Positions 51,289-60,211 of a stretch of 64,000 nt of DNA are shown one piece after another. The notes beneath the pieces were generated by a model. That model saw nothing but the letters and a program-made list of their open reading frames with translations. It did not search any database and was not told the DNA's origin. The translations under genes and the position numbers were made by a program. Origin of the DNA: Psychrobacter fozii (lineage in GTDB: Bacteria; Pseudomonadota; Gammaproteobacteria; Pseudomonadales; Moraxellaceae); contig NZ_QJSU01000009.1 in NCBI RefSeq assembly GCF_003217155.1, positions 102,117 to 166,116 on the forward strand. Reading direction: 5' to 3'. The number at the start of each line of letters is the position of its first letter. Position 1 is the first letter of the stretch.

Positions 51289-51388
51289 TTTGACTGGCTA
51301 AGTTTTTACAGCCTGTCACCACAACATTGTCACCATTAACGTTGTCACCATACATTTGCCAGACATGAATAAATTTTAGGAGGATTAG

Positions 51389-51769
51389 ATGATTGCCACT
51401 ATTTTAGCGTCAGCACCAGCTGGTGCCGCAATGGCTAGTACACCATTTGTCGCGATTTTTACCGTATTTGTACTCGCTATTTTTGTCGGATACTACGTGG
51501 TTTGGGGCGTAACGCCTGCATTGCACACGCCGTTGATGGCCGTCACCAACGCACTATCAAGTATCGTCATCGTTGGTGCCATGCTACAGACCGTTACCAT
51601 TGATGGTTCTATCTTTACACCAACCAGTATACTTGGCGCTTTCGCCGTATTTTTAGCCAGTATTAATATCTTCGGTGGCTTTGCCGTGACCGAGCGTATG
51701 CTTGCGATGTTTAAACCAAAAGTAAAAAAAGCACCAGTAGCAACCACAGATGTCGGAGGTGACGCATGA
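51389..51769 (+). CDS. pntAB: NAD(P) transhydrogenase subunit alpha part 2 (membrane)
   Basis: 126 residues with about three to four helices; [20 protein letters not shown] and [14 protein letters not shown] are typical of the PntAB membrane part. AGGAGG precedes the ATG. The 100-bp spacer from pntAA contains three TGTCACCA copies (51314, 51328, 51343). It overlaps pntB by 4 bp (ATGA). Confidence 0.93.
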   Translation: MIATILASAPAGAAMASTPFVAIFTVFVLAIFVGYYVVWGVTPALHTPLMAVTNALSSIVIVGAMLQTVTIDGSIFTPTSILGAFAVFLASINIFGGFAVTERMLAMFKPKVKKAPVATTDVGGDA

Positions 51770-53166
51770 ACGATTTCTCAGCAATGATTGCGGCAAATGC
51801 AGATTGGTTCTACCTAGTCGGCGCGATTCTTTTCGTTTTAACCTTACGTGGTTTATCCAGCCCAAAGACGGCTATTCGTGGTAACCGCTTTGGCATGGTA
51901 GCGATGGCAATTGCTGTCGTCACGACGTTCTTCTTAGCAGAAGGCCCTGTCCTTTGGTTAATTATTGGCGCGATGATTTTAGGTGCCCTCGTTGGTATGT
52001 GGAAGGCAAAAACAGTCGCGATGACCCAAATGCCAGAAACCGTTGCCTTGATGCATTCATTTGTCGGTTTGGCAGCAGTTGCCATTGCACTGGCGACGGT
52101 ATTGCACACTGAGCAGCAGCATGGCGCCGTTGCCCGGGTTGAGCTGTTTATCGGTTGTTTCATCGGTGCGATTACGTTCTCAGCATCCGTCTTTGCCTTT
52201 GGTAAATTAGCAGCTAAAAGCTGGGCGAAAACACTGGTCGGCGGCTGGGTAAAACCTGTCCAAGCGCTATTATTCATTGCGATGATTGGTTTTGGTGGCG
52301 TGTATTTCGTTACTGACTCATTACCCGCATTTTATGCGATGGCAGTGATTGCCGTTATCTTTGGTTGGATGTGGATTGCGCCAATCGGTGGTGGTGACAT
52401 GCCAGTAGTTGTATCACTATTGAACTCGTTCTCTGGTTGGGCAGCAGCAGGCATTGGTTTCACCCTTGGCAACTCAATGCTGATTATTGCAGGTTCGCTC
52501 GTTGGTTCATCAGGTGCGATCTTGTCTTACATCATGTGTAAGGCCATGAACCGCTCATTACTCAACGTCTTATTTGGCGGTATGGGTACAGGAGCTGTAG
52601 CAGCGGGCGCTGATGATGGCGCACCGAAGAACTACAAAGCTGGTTCGGCAGAAGATGCAGGTTTCTTAATGGCCAACGCCAGTAGTGTGGTCATCGTACC
52701 GGGTTATGGTATGGCACAGGGCCGTGCACAGAATGCAGTAAAAGAGTTGTATGAGCTGCTAAAAGAAGAAGGTGTGAATGTGCGTTTTGCCATCCATCCG
52801 GTCGCGGGTCGTATGCCAGGTCACATGAACGTCCTATTGGCTGAAGCTGACGTCCCTTATGATGATATTTTAGAGATGGATGAGATTAACTCAGACTTCG
52901 CGAGTACAGATGTGGTGTTGGTCATCGGTGCGAACGACGTGGTAAACCCATCTGCGAAAGACGATCCAACCTCACCAATCTTTGGTATGCCGATTCTAGA
53001 AGTCACCAAAGCGCAAACGGTCATGGTCATCAAGCGTTCAATGAACACGGGTTATGCAGGGCTTGATAACAGCTTGTTCTATATGGACAAAACCATGATG
53101 ATCTTTGGTGATGCCAAGAAAATGGTCGAAGAGATGGTTCGCAGTATTAATGGCGCAGGTCATTAA
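51766..53166 (+). CDS. pntB: NAD(P) transhydrogenase subunit beta
   Basis: 466 residues. About eight or nine helices form the proton channel with PntAB; the C-terminal domain III binds NADP(H), with [60 protein letters not shown] and [14 protein letters not shown]. It makes NADPH from NADH at the expense of the proton gradient. Confidence 0.95.
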   Translation: MNDFSAMIAANADWFYLVGAILFVLTLRGLSSPKTAIRGNRFGMVAMAIAVVTTFFLAEGPVLWLIIGAMILGALVGMWKAKTVAMTQMPETVALMHSFVGLAAVAIALATVLHTEQQHGAVARVELFIGCFIGAITFSASVFAFGKLAAKSWAKTLVGGWVKPVQALLFIAMIGFGGVYFVTDSLPAFYAMAVIAVIFGWMWIAPIGGGDMPVVVSLLNSFSGWAAAGIGFTLGNSMLIIAGSLVGSSGAILSYIMCKAMNRSLLNVLFGGMGTGAVAAGADDGAPKNYKAGSAEDAGFLMANASSVVIVPGYGMAQGRAQNAVKELYELLKEEGVNVRFAIHPVAGRMPGHMNVLLAEADVPYDDILEMDEINSDFASTDVVLVIGANDVVNPSAKDDPTSPIFGMPILEVTKAQTVMVIKRSMNTGYAGLDNSLFYMDKTMMIFGDAKKMVEEMVRSINGAGH

Positions 53167-53220
53167 TCATTAAAATATATGTTTAACTATTAGCTTTTGC
53201 CTATAAATTTTTAAGTAAAG

Positions 53221-53244
53221 AAAGTCACTGAGGTGGCTTTTTTT
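53221..53244 (+). terminator. Terminator of the pnt operon
   Basis: AAAGTCAC / GTGGCTTT (one G-T pair) with loop TGAG and following Ts, 54 bp after the pntB stop. Confidence 0.75.
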
Positions 53245-53311
53245 GCGTTAAAGTAGGCAGCATTTATATGACATCGATATCTATACAAAATAAGAGTTAA
53301 GGGAGTTACTT

Positions 53312-53848
53312 ATGAACATGTTGATACGTTTTTTTATTATGGTTAGCTTGCTAAAACAACAACTAAAACAGCAATCAATGAGCGAGCGCATTAGTATAGA
53401 GACGTTGACCGAACCGACTGTCCGTAATTATCGAGTATTGCCGCATGACATGGGGTTTCGTGACCACTTGCCTAACTACCGCTATCTGTCTTTTATTGAA
53501 TTAAATGTCACTCGCTGGGTAATGGCGTGCTGTCATCAAAAAGGCATTAAGAAATTGAATTGGGTGATGTCCATGCAAGAGATGGTTTACCTGAAACCAA
53601 TCAAGTTTTTGGATAAAGTGACACTCAGTAGTAAGGTTGCAGGATGGGATCAGAAATATGTGTATTTTGAGCATCGCTTTTTTGTAAAAAATCAGCTGAT
53701 GAGTATGGGTATGACCAAATTTATCTTTACAGATAAAAAAGGCAAGTGTACGCCAGAAGTATTGGATATGGTAGGGGAGCATTTGACCGATACTATTACC
53801 ACATGGAACAGTAACCAAGCTGCTTTGAAGTCTGCCAAGTCGGGGTAG
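53312..53848 (+). CDS. Hotdog-fold acyl-CoA thioesterase-like protein
   Basis: 178 residues. AAGGGAG places the start at ATG 53312, giving a hydrophobic N-terminus (MNMLIRFFIMVSLLKQQ) before the hotdog domain. The segment VLPHDMGFRDHLPNYRYLSF plus MQEMVYLKPIKFLDKVTLSS and WDQKYVYFEHRFF fit the 4HBT_2/THEM6-like thioesterases. The substrate is unknown. The N-terminal stretch may anchor it to the membrane. Confidence 0.7.
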   Translation: MNMLIRFFIMVSLLKQQLKQQSMSERISIETLTEPTVRNYRVLPHDMGFRDHLPNYRYLSFIELNVTRWVMACCHQKGIKKLNWVMSMQEMVYLKPIKFLDKVTLSSKVAGWDQKYVYFEHRFFVKNQLMSMGMTKFIFTDKKGKCTPEVLDMVGEHLTDTITTWNSNQAALKSAKSG

Positions 53849-53901
53849 ATAGTATAAGCTGCCATATAAAATTAACTTGTCTATAATCATCTGATGAATT
53901 T

Positions 53902-53910
53902 TGGTAAAAT
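53902..53910 (+). promoter_or_regulatory. Likely iscX promoter (extended -10)
   Basis: TGG followed by TAAAAT (53905-53910) and the GC-rich agcgcc; no good -35. Confidence 0.4.
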
Positions 53911-53970
53911 AGCGCCTATCAAATCGTCAAAACCATTTTATCAAAATCGTTTAAAATATAAGGAGCCGCT

Positions 53971-54180
53971 ATGATCCCGCAAAAATTAAAATGGACGGAC
54001 AGCTTAGATATCGCTATTGAGTTGTATGAAAAGTTCCCAGAGACCGATCCACAATATATACGCTTTACCGATTTGCATCGTTGGGTGACTGAACTTGAAG
54101 GCTTTGATGATGATCCACAAAAATCAAATGAGGGCATTTTAGAAGCCATTCAGATGAATTGGATCGATGAAGCAGATTAG
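53971..54180 (+). CDS. iscX: Fe-S cluster assembly protein IscX
   Basis: 69 residues, acidic. IscX binds IscS and iron and modulates cluster assembly. [20 protein letters not shown], then [18 protein letters not shown] and NWIDEA at the end, match the family. AAGGAGC precedes the ATG. It usually ends the isc operon; here none of iscRSUA, hscBA or fdx is nearby. Confidence 0.93.
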   Translation: MIPQKLKWTDSLDIAIELYEKFPETDPQYIRFTDLHRWVTELEGFDDDPQKSNEGILEAIQMNWIDEAD

Positions 54181-54275
54181 AGTAACTTTGCAACACTAAT
54201 GGCTTTTTTAGTACGCGCTCATTTCAATACTATCTCACATAAAAAACCGTACAAATATACAGGATATACCGCATC

Positions 54276-54776
54276 ATGACTTCACAAATTAAAGAGCTAC
54301 CAGAAGCGATAGCTTGCAGTGGCATTAGCGTTCGTACTACCAACAACGCTGAGATTAGCGAAGAAACTGCCAAACTGGGTCGTTTATGGCAGAAGTTTTA
54401 CCAAAACCATGCCAGTGATCTGCCTAAAGGTGAAGATATTTATGGTGTCTATCATAACTATGAGAGCGATGATTTGGTCGGCGCTTTTGATGTGGTTGCC
54501 AGTTGGAAAGTAGTCAGTGAGCAAGAGCCATCAGACAATGAAAAGACTGCTAAATCTACAAACCTAGTAACAGTAGATATTCCTGCAGGGAAGTACATGG
54601 TATTCTCTGAAGAGGGTAGAATGCCTTACACTGTGATGAACGCTTGGGAAAAAGCTTGGACTTATTTTAATGATCGCAACTGTGAGCATACCCGAACTTT
54701 TGATGTCGATTTTGAGCATTATATCGATGGCAATCTAGAGTATGGTCAAGTTGATGTCTATATCGGTATCGAGTAA
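54276..54776 (+). CDS. GyrI-like / Cass2-type small-molecule-binding protein
   Basis: 166 residues. A stand-alone effector-binding domain of the AraC/GyrI superfamily, without a DNA-binding domain. Features: GISVRTTNNAEISEETAKLG, IYGVYHNYESDD, VDIPAGKYMVFSEEGRMP, YTVMNAWEKAWTYF and the terminal GQVDVYIGIE. The integron-associated Cass2 proteins are the closest pattern. Ligand unknown. AGGA lies about 11 bases before the ATG. Followed by a strong terminator. Confidence 0.78.
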   Translation: MTSQIKELPEAIACSGISVRTTNNAEISEETAKLGRLWQKFYQNHASDLPKGEDIYGVYHNYESDDLVGAFDVVASWKVVSEQEPSDNEKTAKSTNLVTVDIPAGKYMVFSEEGRMPYTVMNAWEKAWTYFNDRNCEHTRTFDVDFEHYIDGNLEYGQVDVYIGIE

Positions 54777-54807
54777 AATTAGTATTGAATAAATCAGTAA
54801 AAATAAT

Positions 54808-54847
54808 AAAAAAGCGCCAAATCTAATTAAGATTTGGCGCTTTTTTT
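54808..54847. terminator. Bidirectional terminator (Cass2-like gene / dapE)
   Basis: GCGCCAAATCT (54814-54824) / AGATTTGGCGC (54830-54840), 5-nt loop, flanked by As and seven Ts, between convergent genes. Confidence 0.92.
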
Positions 54848-54862
54848 AATGATAATAAGACA

Positions 54863-56125
<1,263 letters not shown>

Positions 56126-56221
56126 TTAAATTTGATATTGCGAAAGTAGTGGACCACTTGTTTGTTTTTATAGTGGCTTACGACTCAAATCACATTATAT
56201 TGTTTATGAATAAGTGACGAT

Positions 56222-56977
56222 TTAATTGTTTTCTTCAACGAACGGTACCAAGCCATCTCGGCGCATCCAAGTAGCGATAGAATAACGCTGACGATGAGCG
56301 ATCTGTACCTGATGTCGTAAGTCGCTGTCAAATATCACCAGTCTATTGGCAACAGGCATCACATTATGATGAACGCCTTGTTTATCGACAACTTCTAATG
56401 CGCCACCATCGTTGGCGGCCCACTCATCATTTAGATAAAACACGGCTGAAATAACACGTTCGTCACGCCCAGCAGGGTTGTCACTGTGCCACTGATAGCC
56501 AAAACCTACCGGATAGCAGGCATAATGCGCTTCACTATGGCGAATACCCGCGAACAAGCTACGATTGAATAAGGCAGCAAGAGTGTTGATACTTTCTAAG
56601 TAAAAAAAGCCTGCAAAGAAATTTTCGGTGATCCAGCGTATTTTATCACCGCGAATATCGCTTACCCGAATGCCAGCAGTGAGCTGTGCATCACGATATT
56701 CAATAAAACCGCTCTCTGCTTGTAGGGCTAACAAAGCGGTACTATTAAAGACATCATCGATAATAATCCAACCATCGTTGACGAACTTATCAAGCTGTAC
56801 TTCAGTCAGATTGTCTTCCCAGCTCACAGCAAAATCAGAGGCTTGCAATACATGTTGGGTTGGGATTTCTGGGACGTCACTATGACCCTCTGGAAACAGT
56901 AATGGTGGATTATCCGGACCTATTGGCTGATCGGCTATCAACTCTGTTACGTTCAGGTTGCTAATAATCTGCGTCAT
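56222..56977 (-). CDS. 2-oxoglutarate/Fe(II)-dependent oxygenase
   Basis: 251 residues. A double-stranded beta-helix of the prolyl-4-hydroxylase type: iron ligands His and Asp in YQWHSDNPAGRDERVISAVF, distal His in IFDSDLRHQVQIAHRQRYSI, and an Arg-Tyr-Ser that would bind 2-oxoglutarate. The N-terminal 60 residues are not recognised. Substrate unknown. It lies alone between dapE and the divergent rlmJ. Confidence 0.8.
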   Translation of the reverse strand: MTQIISNLNVTELIADQPIGPDNPPLLFPEGHSDVPEIPTQHVLQASDFAVSWEDNLTEVQLDKFVNDGWIIIDDVFNSTALLALQAESGFIEYRDAQLTAGIRVSDIRGDKIRWITENFFAGFFYLESINTLAALFNRSLFAGIRHSEAHYACYPVGFGYQWHSDNPAGRDERVISAVFYLNDEWAANDGGALEVVDKQGVHHNVMPVANRLVIFDSDLRHQVQIAHRQRYSIATWMRRDGLVPFVEENN

Positions 56978-57118
56978 TTCATCTCATTATTGTCAATCAG
57001 CTGTCGATATACCGCCATTCAATGCATTTTTATTGAAAGCACTTACCAAAACCACATTATCTTTTACTCTGCCTATGCTACCATAGATGCAATTTTTCTT
57101 ATTTAAACTTTTGAGATT

Positions 57119-57994
57119 ATGAACTATAAACACGCCTACCACGCTGGTAACTTTGCTGATGTGGTCAAACACATTTTATTGGTACAACTGCTCAATCAAC
57201 TAGGGCAAAAAAACAAACCTTTTTATGTGCTTGACGCTTATGGCGGTCGCGGACTTTATTCACTTAGCAGTGAAGAAGCGCGCAAGACTGGAGAGGCCAA
57301 AGGTGGTATCCAAGCCTTATTGAATGCCGATACTGAAAAGGCACCTGCTGCTGTCAAAGACTATATGGAAGGCATCAAGCAAGCCAGATTTACTTATGAC
57401 AGTAAAGTCTATCCTGGTTCTCCTTGGTGGATTGCTCACCATGTCGAAAAAAACCCAGAAGCGGGCGTACGTGGCGAGGCTTTTGAAGCTAAAGCCAGCG
57501 AATATGATGCGTTGAACTATCAGCTACATAAATTGCCAATCGGTATCCATCACCGTGATGCCTTTGAAGGTATCACTGCGGTTATTCCGCCAAAAGAGAA
57601 GCGTGGTCTAATTTTTCTTGATCCTCCTTATGAGCAAGAGCATAAAGACTTTACACGCCTTATCAATTTGTTGGTTAATTCTTATAATAAGTGGCCACAA
57701 GGCACTTATGCGCTTTGGTTCCCTATTAAGAACGTTGAAGCTGTAGAACTGTTCTATAAAAAGCTTAAGCGTACTGAAATGCGCCGTCAATTGGTGTGTG
57801 AGTTGAATATTTATCCAAATGATGTTGCGGTTGGCCTTAACGGTACAGGTCTGCTGGTTATCAATCCACCTTGGCAGTTTGACAATCATGCGCGTGAGAT
57901 TGTGCGTTTCTTGCAGCCTGCTTTAAAAGTAGCTGATGCGCCAGACTTAACACCTGATAGCGCGACCAATGTGCGCTGGTTAGTCGGTGAATAA
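57119..57994 (+). CDS. rlmJ: 23S rRNA (adenine2030-N6)-methyltransferase
   Basis: 291 residues. MNYKHAYHAGNFADVVKHIL is the characteristic start, DAYGGRGLYSL holds the SAM motif, and LIFLDPPYEQEHKDF is the N6-adenine methyltransferase motif IV. The ribosome binding site is weak. It lies 42 bp upstream of pssA. Confidence 0.94.
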   Translation: MNYKHAYHAGNFADVVKHILLVQLLNQLGQKNKPFYVLDAYGGRGLYSLSSEEARKTGEAKGGIQALLNADTEKAPAAVKDYMEGIKQARFTYDSKVYPGSPWWIAHHVEKNPEAGVRGEAFEAKASEYDALNYQLHKLPIGIHHRDAFEGITAVIPPKEKRGLIFLDPPYEQEHKDFTRLINLLVNSYNKWPQGTYALWFPIKNVEAVELFYKKLKRTEMRRQLVCELNIYPNDVAVGLNGTGLLVINPPWQFDNHAREIVRFLQPALKVADAPDLTPDSATNVRWLVGE

Positions 57995-58036
57995 CTGGTT
58001 CAATGAGTAGCAATGTCGGCAAATAAGGATATTAAG

Positions 58037-58957
58037 ATGACCAATACACCATCATCTACAGGTCAATCAAACCACGTTTCCTCAAAGGATACGGCTCTAA
58101 ATGATGGATTGCTACAAGACAGTGCAGCAACTCAGCCACCATTTATCGATGAGCATGAGTTCAATATCCGCCTAGCGGAAAATGACAGTTATGACGGTTT
58201 GACCTTTGAAGTGATTGAAGCTGAAGTAACAGAAGGTCAGCGAGTGGTCAGTCGCGGTGTGTATTTAGCGCCCAACTTAATTACAACTTTGTCGCTACTG
58301 TCAGGCTTTTATTCAATTTTGGCCAGCACACAAGGCGAGTTTTATAAAGCCTCATTGGCTATATTTTTGTCCGCTATTCTTGATGGGGCTGATGGGCGCG
58401 TGGCACGTATGCTCAATGCACAGAGCCCATTCGGTGAGCAATACGATTCTTTGGCAGATATGCTAGCGTTTGGTGTTGCACCTGCTATTTTGATTTATAG
58501 CTTTGCTTTAGAGCCGTTAGGTCGTATCGGGATTGGCTGTGCATTCGTCTTTACTGCTTGTGCCGCTTTTCGCCTCGCACGTTTCAATGTGCAGGTTGGC
58601 ATTGTCGATAAAAAGTACTTCGTTGGCCTAGCAAGTCCACTTGCCGCTATCTTAGTGACGTCTGCTGTCATGGTCGCAGTCGATCATAATGAGTGGATTG
58701 GTCAGTACGATACAGCGGTCATGTTCTTGTTTGCCGCTTGGGTCGTAACTTGTGGTCTACTAATGGTCAGTAACGTCAAGTACTATAGCTTCAAAGAATT
58801 TGATAAAAAGAAAGTACCTTTCGTTGTTCTTATCATCGGTGTGCTGGTCATGAGTATCATACTCTATGATATCCCTGTCGGCCTTTTAGCGATTGGTATT
58901 ATCTATGCGTTGTCTGGTATTGTTACTACGGTCAAAATAAAATTTAAGGGGCTGTAG
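58037..58957 (+). CDS. pssA: CDP-diacylglycerol-serine O-phosphatidyltransferase; 3' end rewritten by IS
   Basis: 306 residues from ATG 58037 (AAGGA seven bases upstream; an ATG at 58013 lacks one). It makes phosphatidylserine, the precursor of phosphatidylethanolamine. The CDP-alcohol phosphatidyltransferase motif DGADGRVARMLNAQSPFGEQ continues with YDSLAD, giving D-x2-DG-x2-AR-x8-G-x3-D-x3-D. Several helices follow. An IS begins at 58948: it supplies the last base of a Lys codon, then GGG CTG TAG. Joining the flanks restores a frame that ends ...FKI, so the present protein ends ...FKGL, one residue longer. Function is probably kept. Confidence 0.93.
   Translation: MTNTPSSTGQSNHVSSKDTALNDGLLQDSAATQPPFIDEHEFNIRLAENDSYDGLTFEVIEAEVTEGQRVVSRGVYLAPNLITTLSLLSGFYSILASTQGEFYKASLAIFLSAILDGADGRVARMLNAQSPFGEQYDSLADMLAFGVAPAILIYSFALEPLGRIGIGCAFVFTACAAFRLARFNVQVGIVDKKYFVGLASPLAAILVTSAVMVAVDHNEWIGQYDTAVMFLFAAWVVTCGLLMVSNVKYYSFKEFDKKKVPFVVLIIGVLVMSIILYDIPVGLLAIGIIYALSGIVTTVKIKFKGL
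58940..58947. repeat. Left 8-bp target-site duplication of the IS1016-group element
   Basis: AAATTTAA, identical to 59663-59670. Confidence 0.93.
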
Positions 58958-59662
58958 TAGATAAGAATTAAATATCACACCATTTTCTCAGCGTTTTAAG
59001 CTGATTAGACGGTGACCCATAGTTAAATCTAAACTCGCACTCTTTCAAAAATAAATGGAAATGCTTCTTATCAATCCCATTATATTTTCTGAGTGTTCGT
59101 TTAGACTGATTCCAGAAGTTCTCAATGCCATTGATGTGATTGTTTTTACCGCAAGTGAACTCTTTAGAGTGATTGACTCTGAAATGTTTGAATTCGCTCA
59201 CATCTAATGCATTGTAACTTCGATAGCTATCAGTATAAACAAAGCTGTCAGGCTTGATTTTACGCTTGATGACAGGCATTAGGGTAGTCTGTTTGGTGTC
59301 TGCTACGACAATGGTATAAACCTTACCGTTTCGTTTTAGAATACCGAACACGGCTGTTTTACCAGCAGCTCCGCGACCTCTTTTGCCTTTACGTACGCCG
59401 CCAAAGTAACTTTCATCTAATTCGACTTCACCATCAAAGAGCTCATCGGCTTGCAATGAGAGATGGTAATCTATCACAAGTCTAATTTTATGATAAAAAA
59501 GCGCAGCAGTGTTAGGTTGAATATTGAGTAAATCTGCGGCTGTTCTAGCGGTTACTTCAGCCGTAAAAAACTCTAACAGCCTTCGCTGTACTTTTTTACT
59601 TAGTTTACAACGGGTTATCTTCATAAAAGTAGTCTAGCATAGTGCTTATCTACTACAGCCCC
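58948..59662. mobile_element. IS1595-family (IS1016 group) insertion sequence, complete
   Basis: 715 bp with perfect 18-bp terminal inverted repeats GGGGCTGTAGTAGATAAG (58948-58965) and its complement (59645-59662). Eight-bp duplications AAATTTAA flank both ends, the size expected for this family. One intact transposase gene lies on the - strand. The intact ends, duplication and reading frame point to a recent insertion. Confidence 0.95.
58968..59624 (-). CDS. IS1016-group (ISXO2-like) transposase
   Basis: 218 residues. An N-terminal helix-turn-helix-like stretch (TARTAADLLNIQPNTAALFY) precedes the DDE-type catalytic domain: first Asp in VELDESYFGGVRKGKRGRG, second Asp in FVYTDSYRSYNALD, and NHINGIENFWNQSKRTLRKY. 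The frame is uninterrupted. It ends only 20 bp from the left IS terminus and points away from pssA. Confidence 0.93.
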   Translation of the reverse strand: MKITRCKLSKKVQRRLLEFFTAEVTARTAADLLNIQPNTAALFYHKIRLVIDYHLSLQADELFDGEVELDESYFGGVRKGKRGRGAAGKTAVFGILKRNGKVYTIVVADTKQTTLMPVIKRKIKPDSFVYTDSYRSYNALDVSEFKHFRVNHSKEFTCGKNNHINGIENFWNQSKRTLRKYNGIDKKHFHLFLKECEFRFNYGSPSNQLKTLRKWCDI

Positions 59663-59670
59663 AAATTTAA
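59663..59670. repeat. Right 8-bp target-site duplication of the IS1016-group element
   Basis: AAATTTAA, matching 58940-58947. Confidence 0.93.
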
Positions 59671-59782
59671 AATTTAAAACAGATATCTGTCTTATGTTAC
59701 TTTATACCATTACTAGTCGTTTTCAGGCTGGAGCTAAATCAAAGTAGTCACGTTAGACTAATTATTCAATACATGTAATGAG

Positions 59783-59813
59783 AGCCGCTTATTTTCTAAT
59801 AAGCGGCTTTTTT
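59783..59813 (+). terminator. Rho-independent terminator, originally of pssA
   Basis: AGCCGCTTATT / AATAAGCGGCT with loop ttct and a T-run. The IS now separates it from pssA by about 825 bp. The rest of the spacer to the adhesin (59814-60211) is AT-rich with no gene and no convincing promoter. Confidence 0.88.
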
Positions 59814-60211
59814 ATGCGTGCTATCAAATAGTTGTTTTTACCTTTTAATTCAAACATTTCAATATATTCCTTAAAGTATATGTTCATCTGTTACAAATTC
59901 AAAACAAGAACTTTACAAATTTAACATAATATTCCAGAATGTACTTATAACGTTTCTTTTTATGTCTGTATTGCATATAAAATTATTTTTTAGAATCAGA
60001 AGAACGGATTTAGTAGGTAGCTTAAATCAAGAGCAAGTCAATCTAGTGCTTGATTTATCACTTATCAAACGATACGGATATCAAATTCTACAGGTAATTA
60101 TTCATTCAAATTAACGTTTATATTTTTGATCGACAGTGCAACTGTTGCTCTATTTGTTATAGCCATCATATGGTCGCTTCGATAGCAACTTTATACACAC
60201 AGGATATTCTC

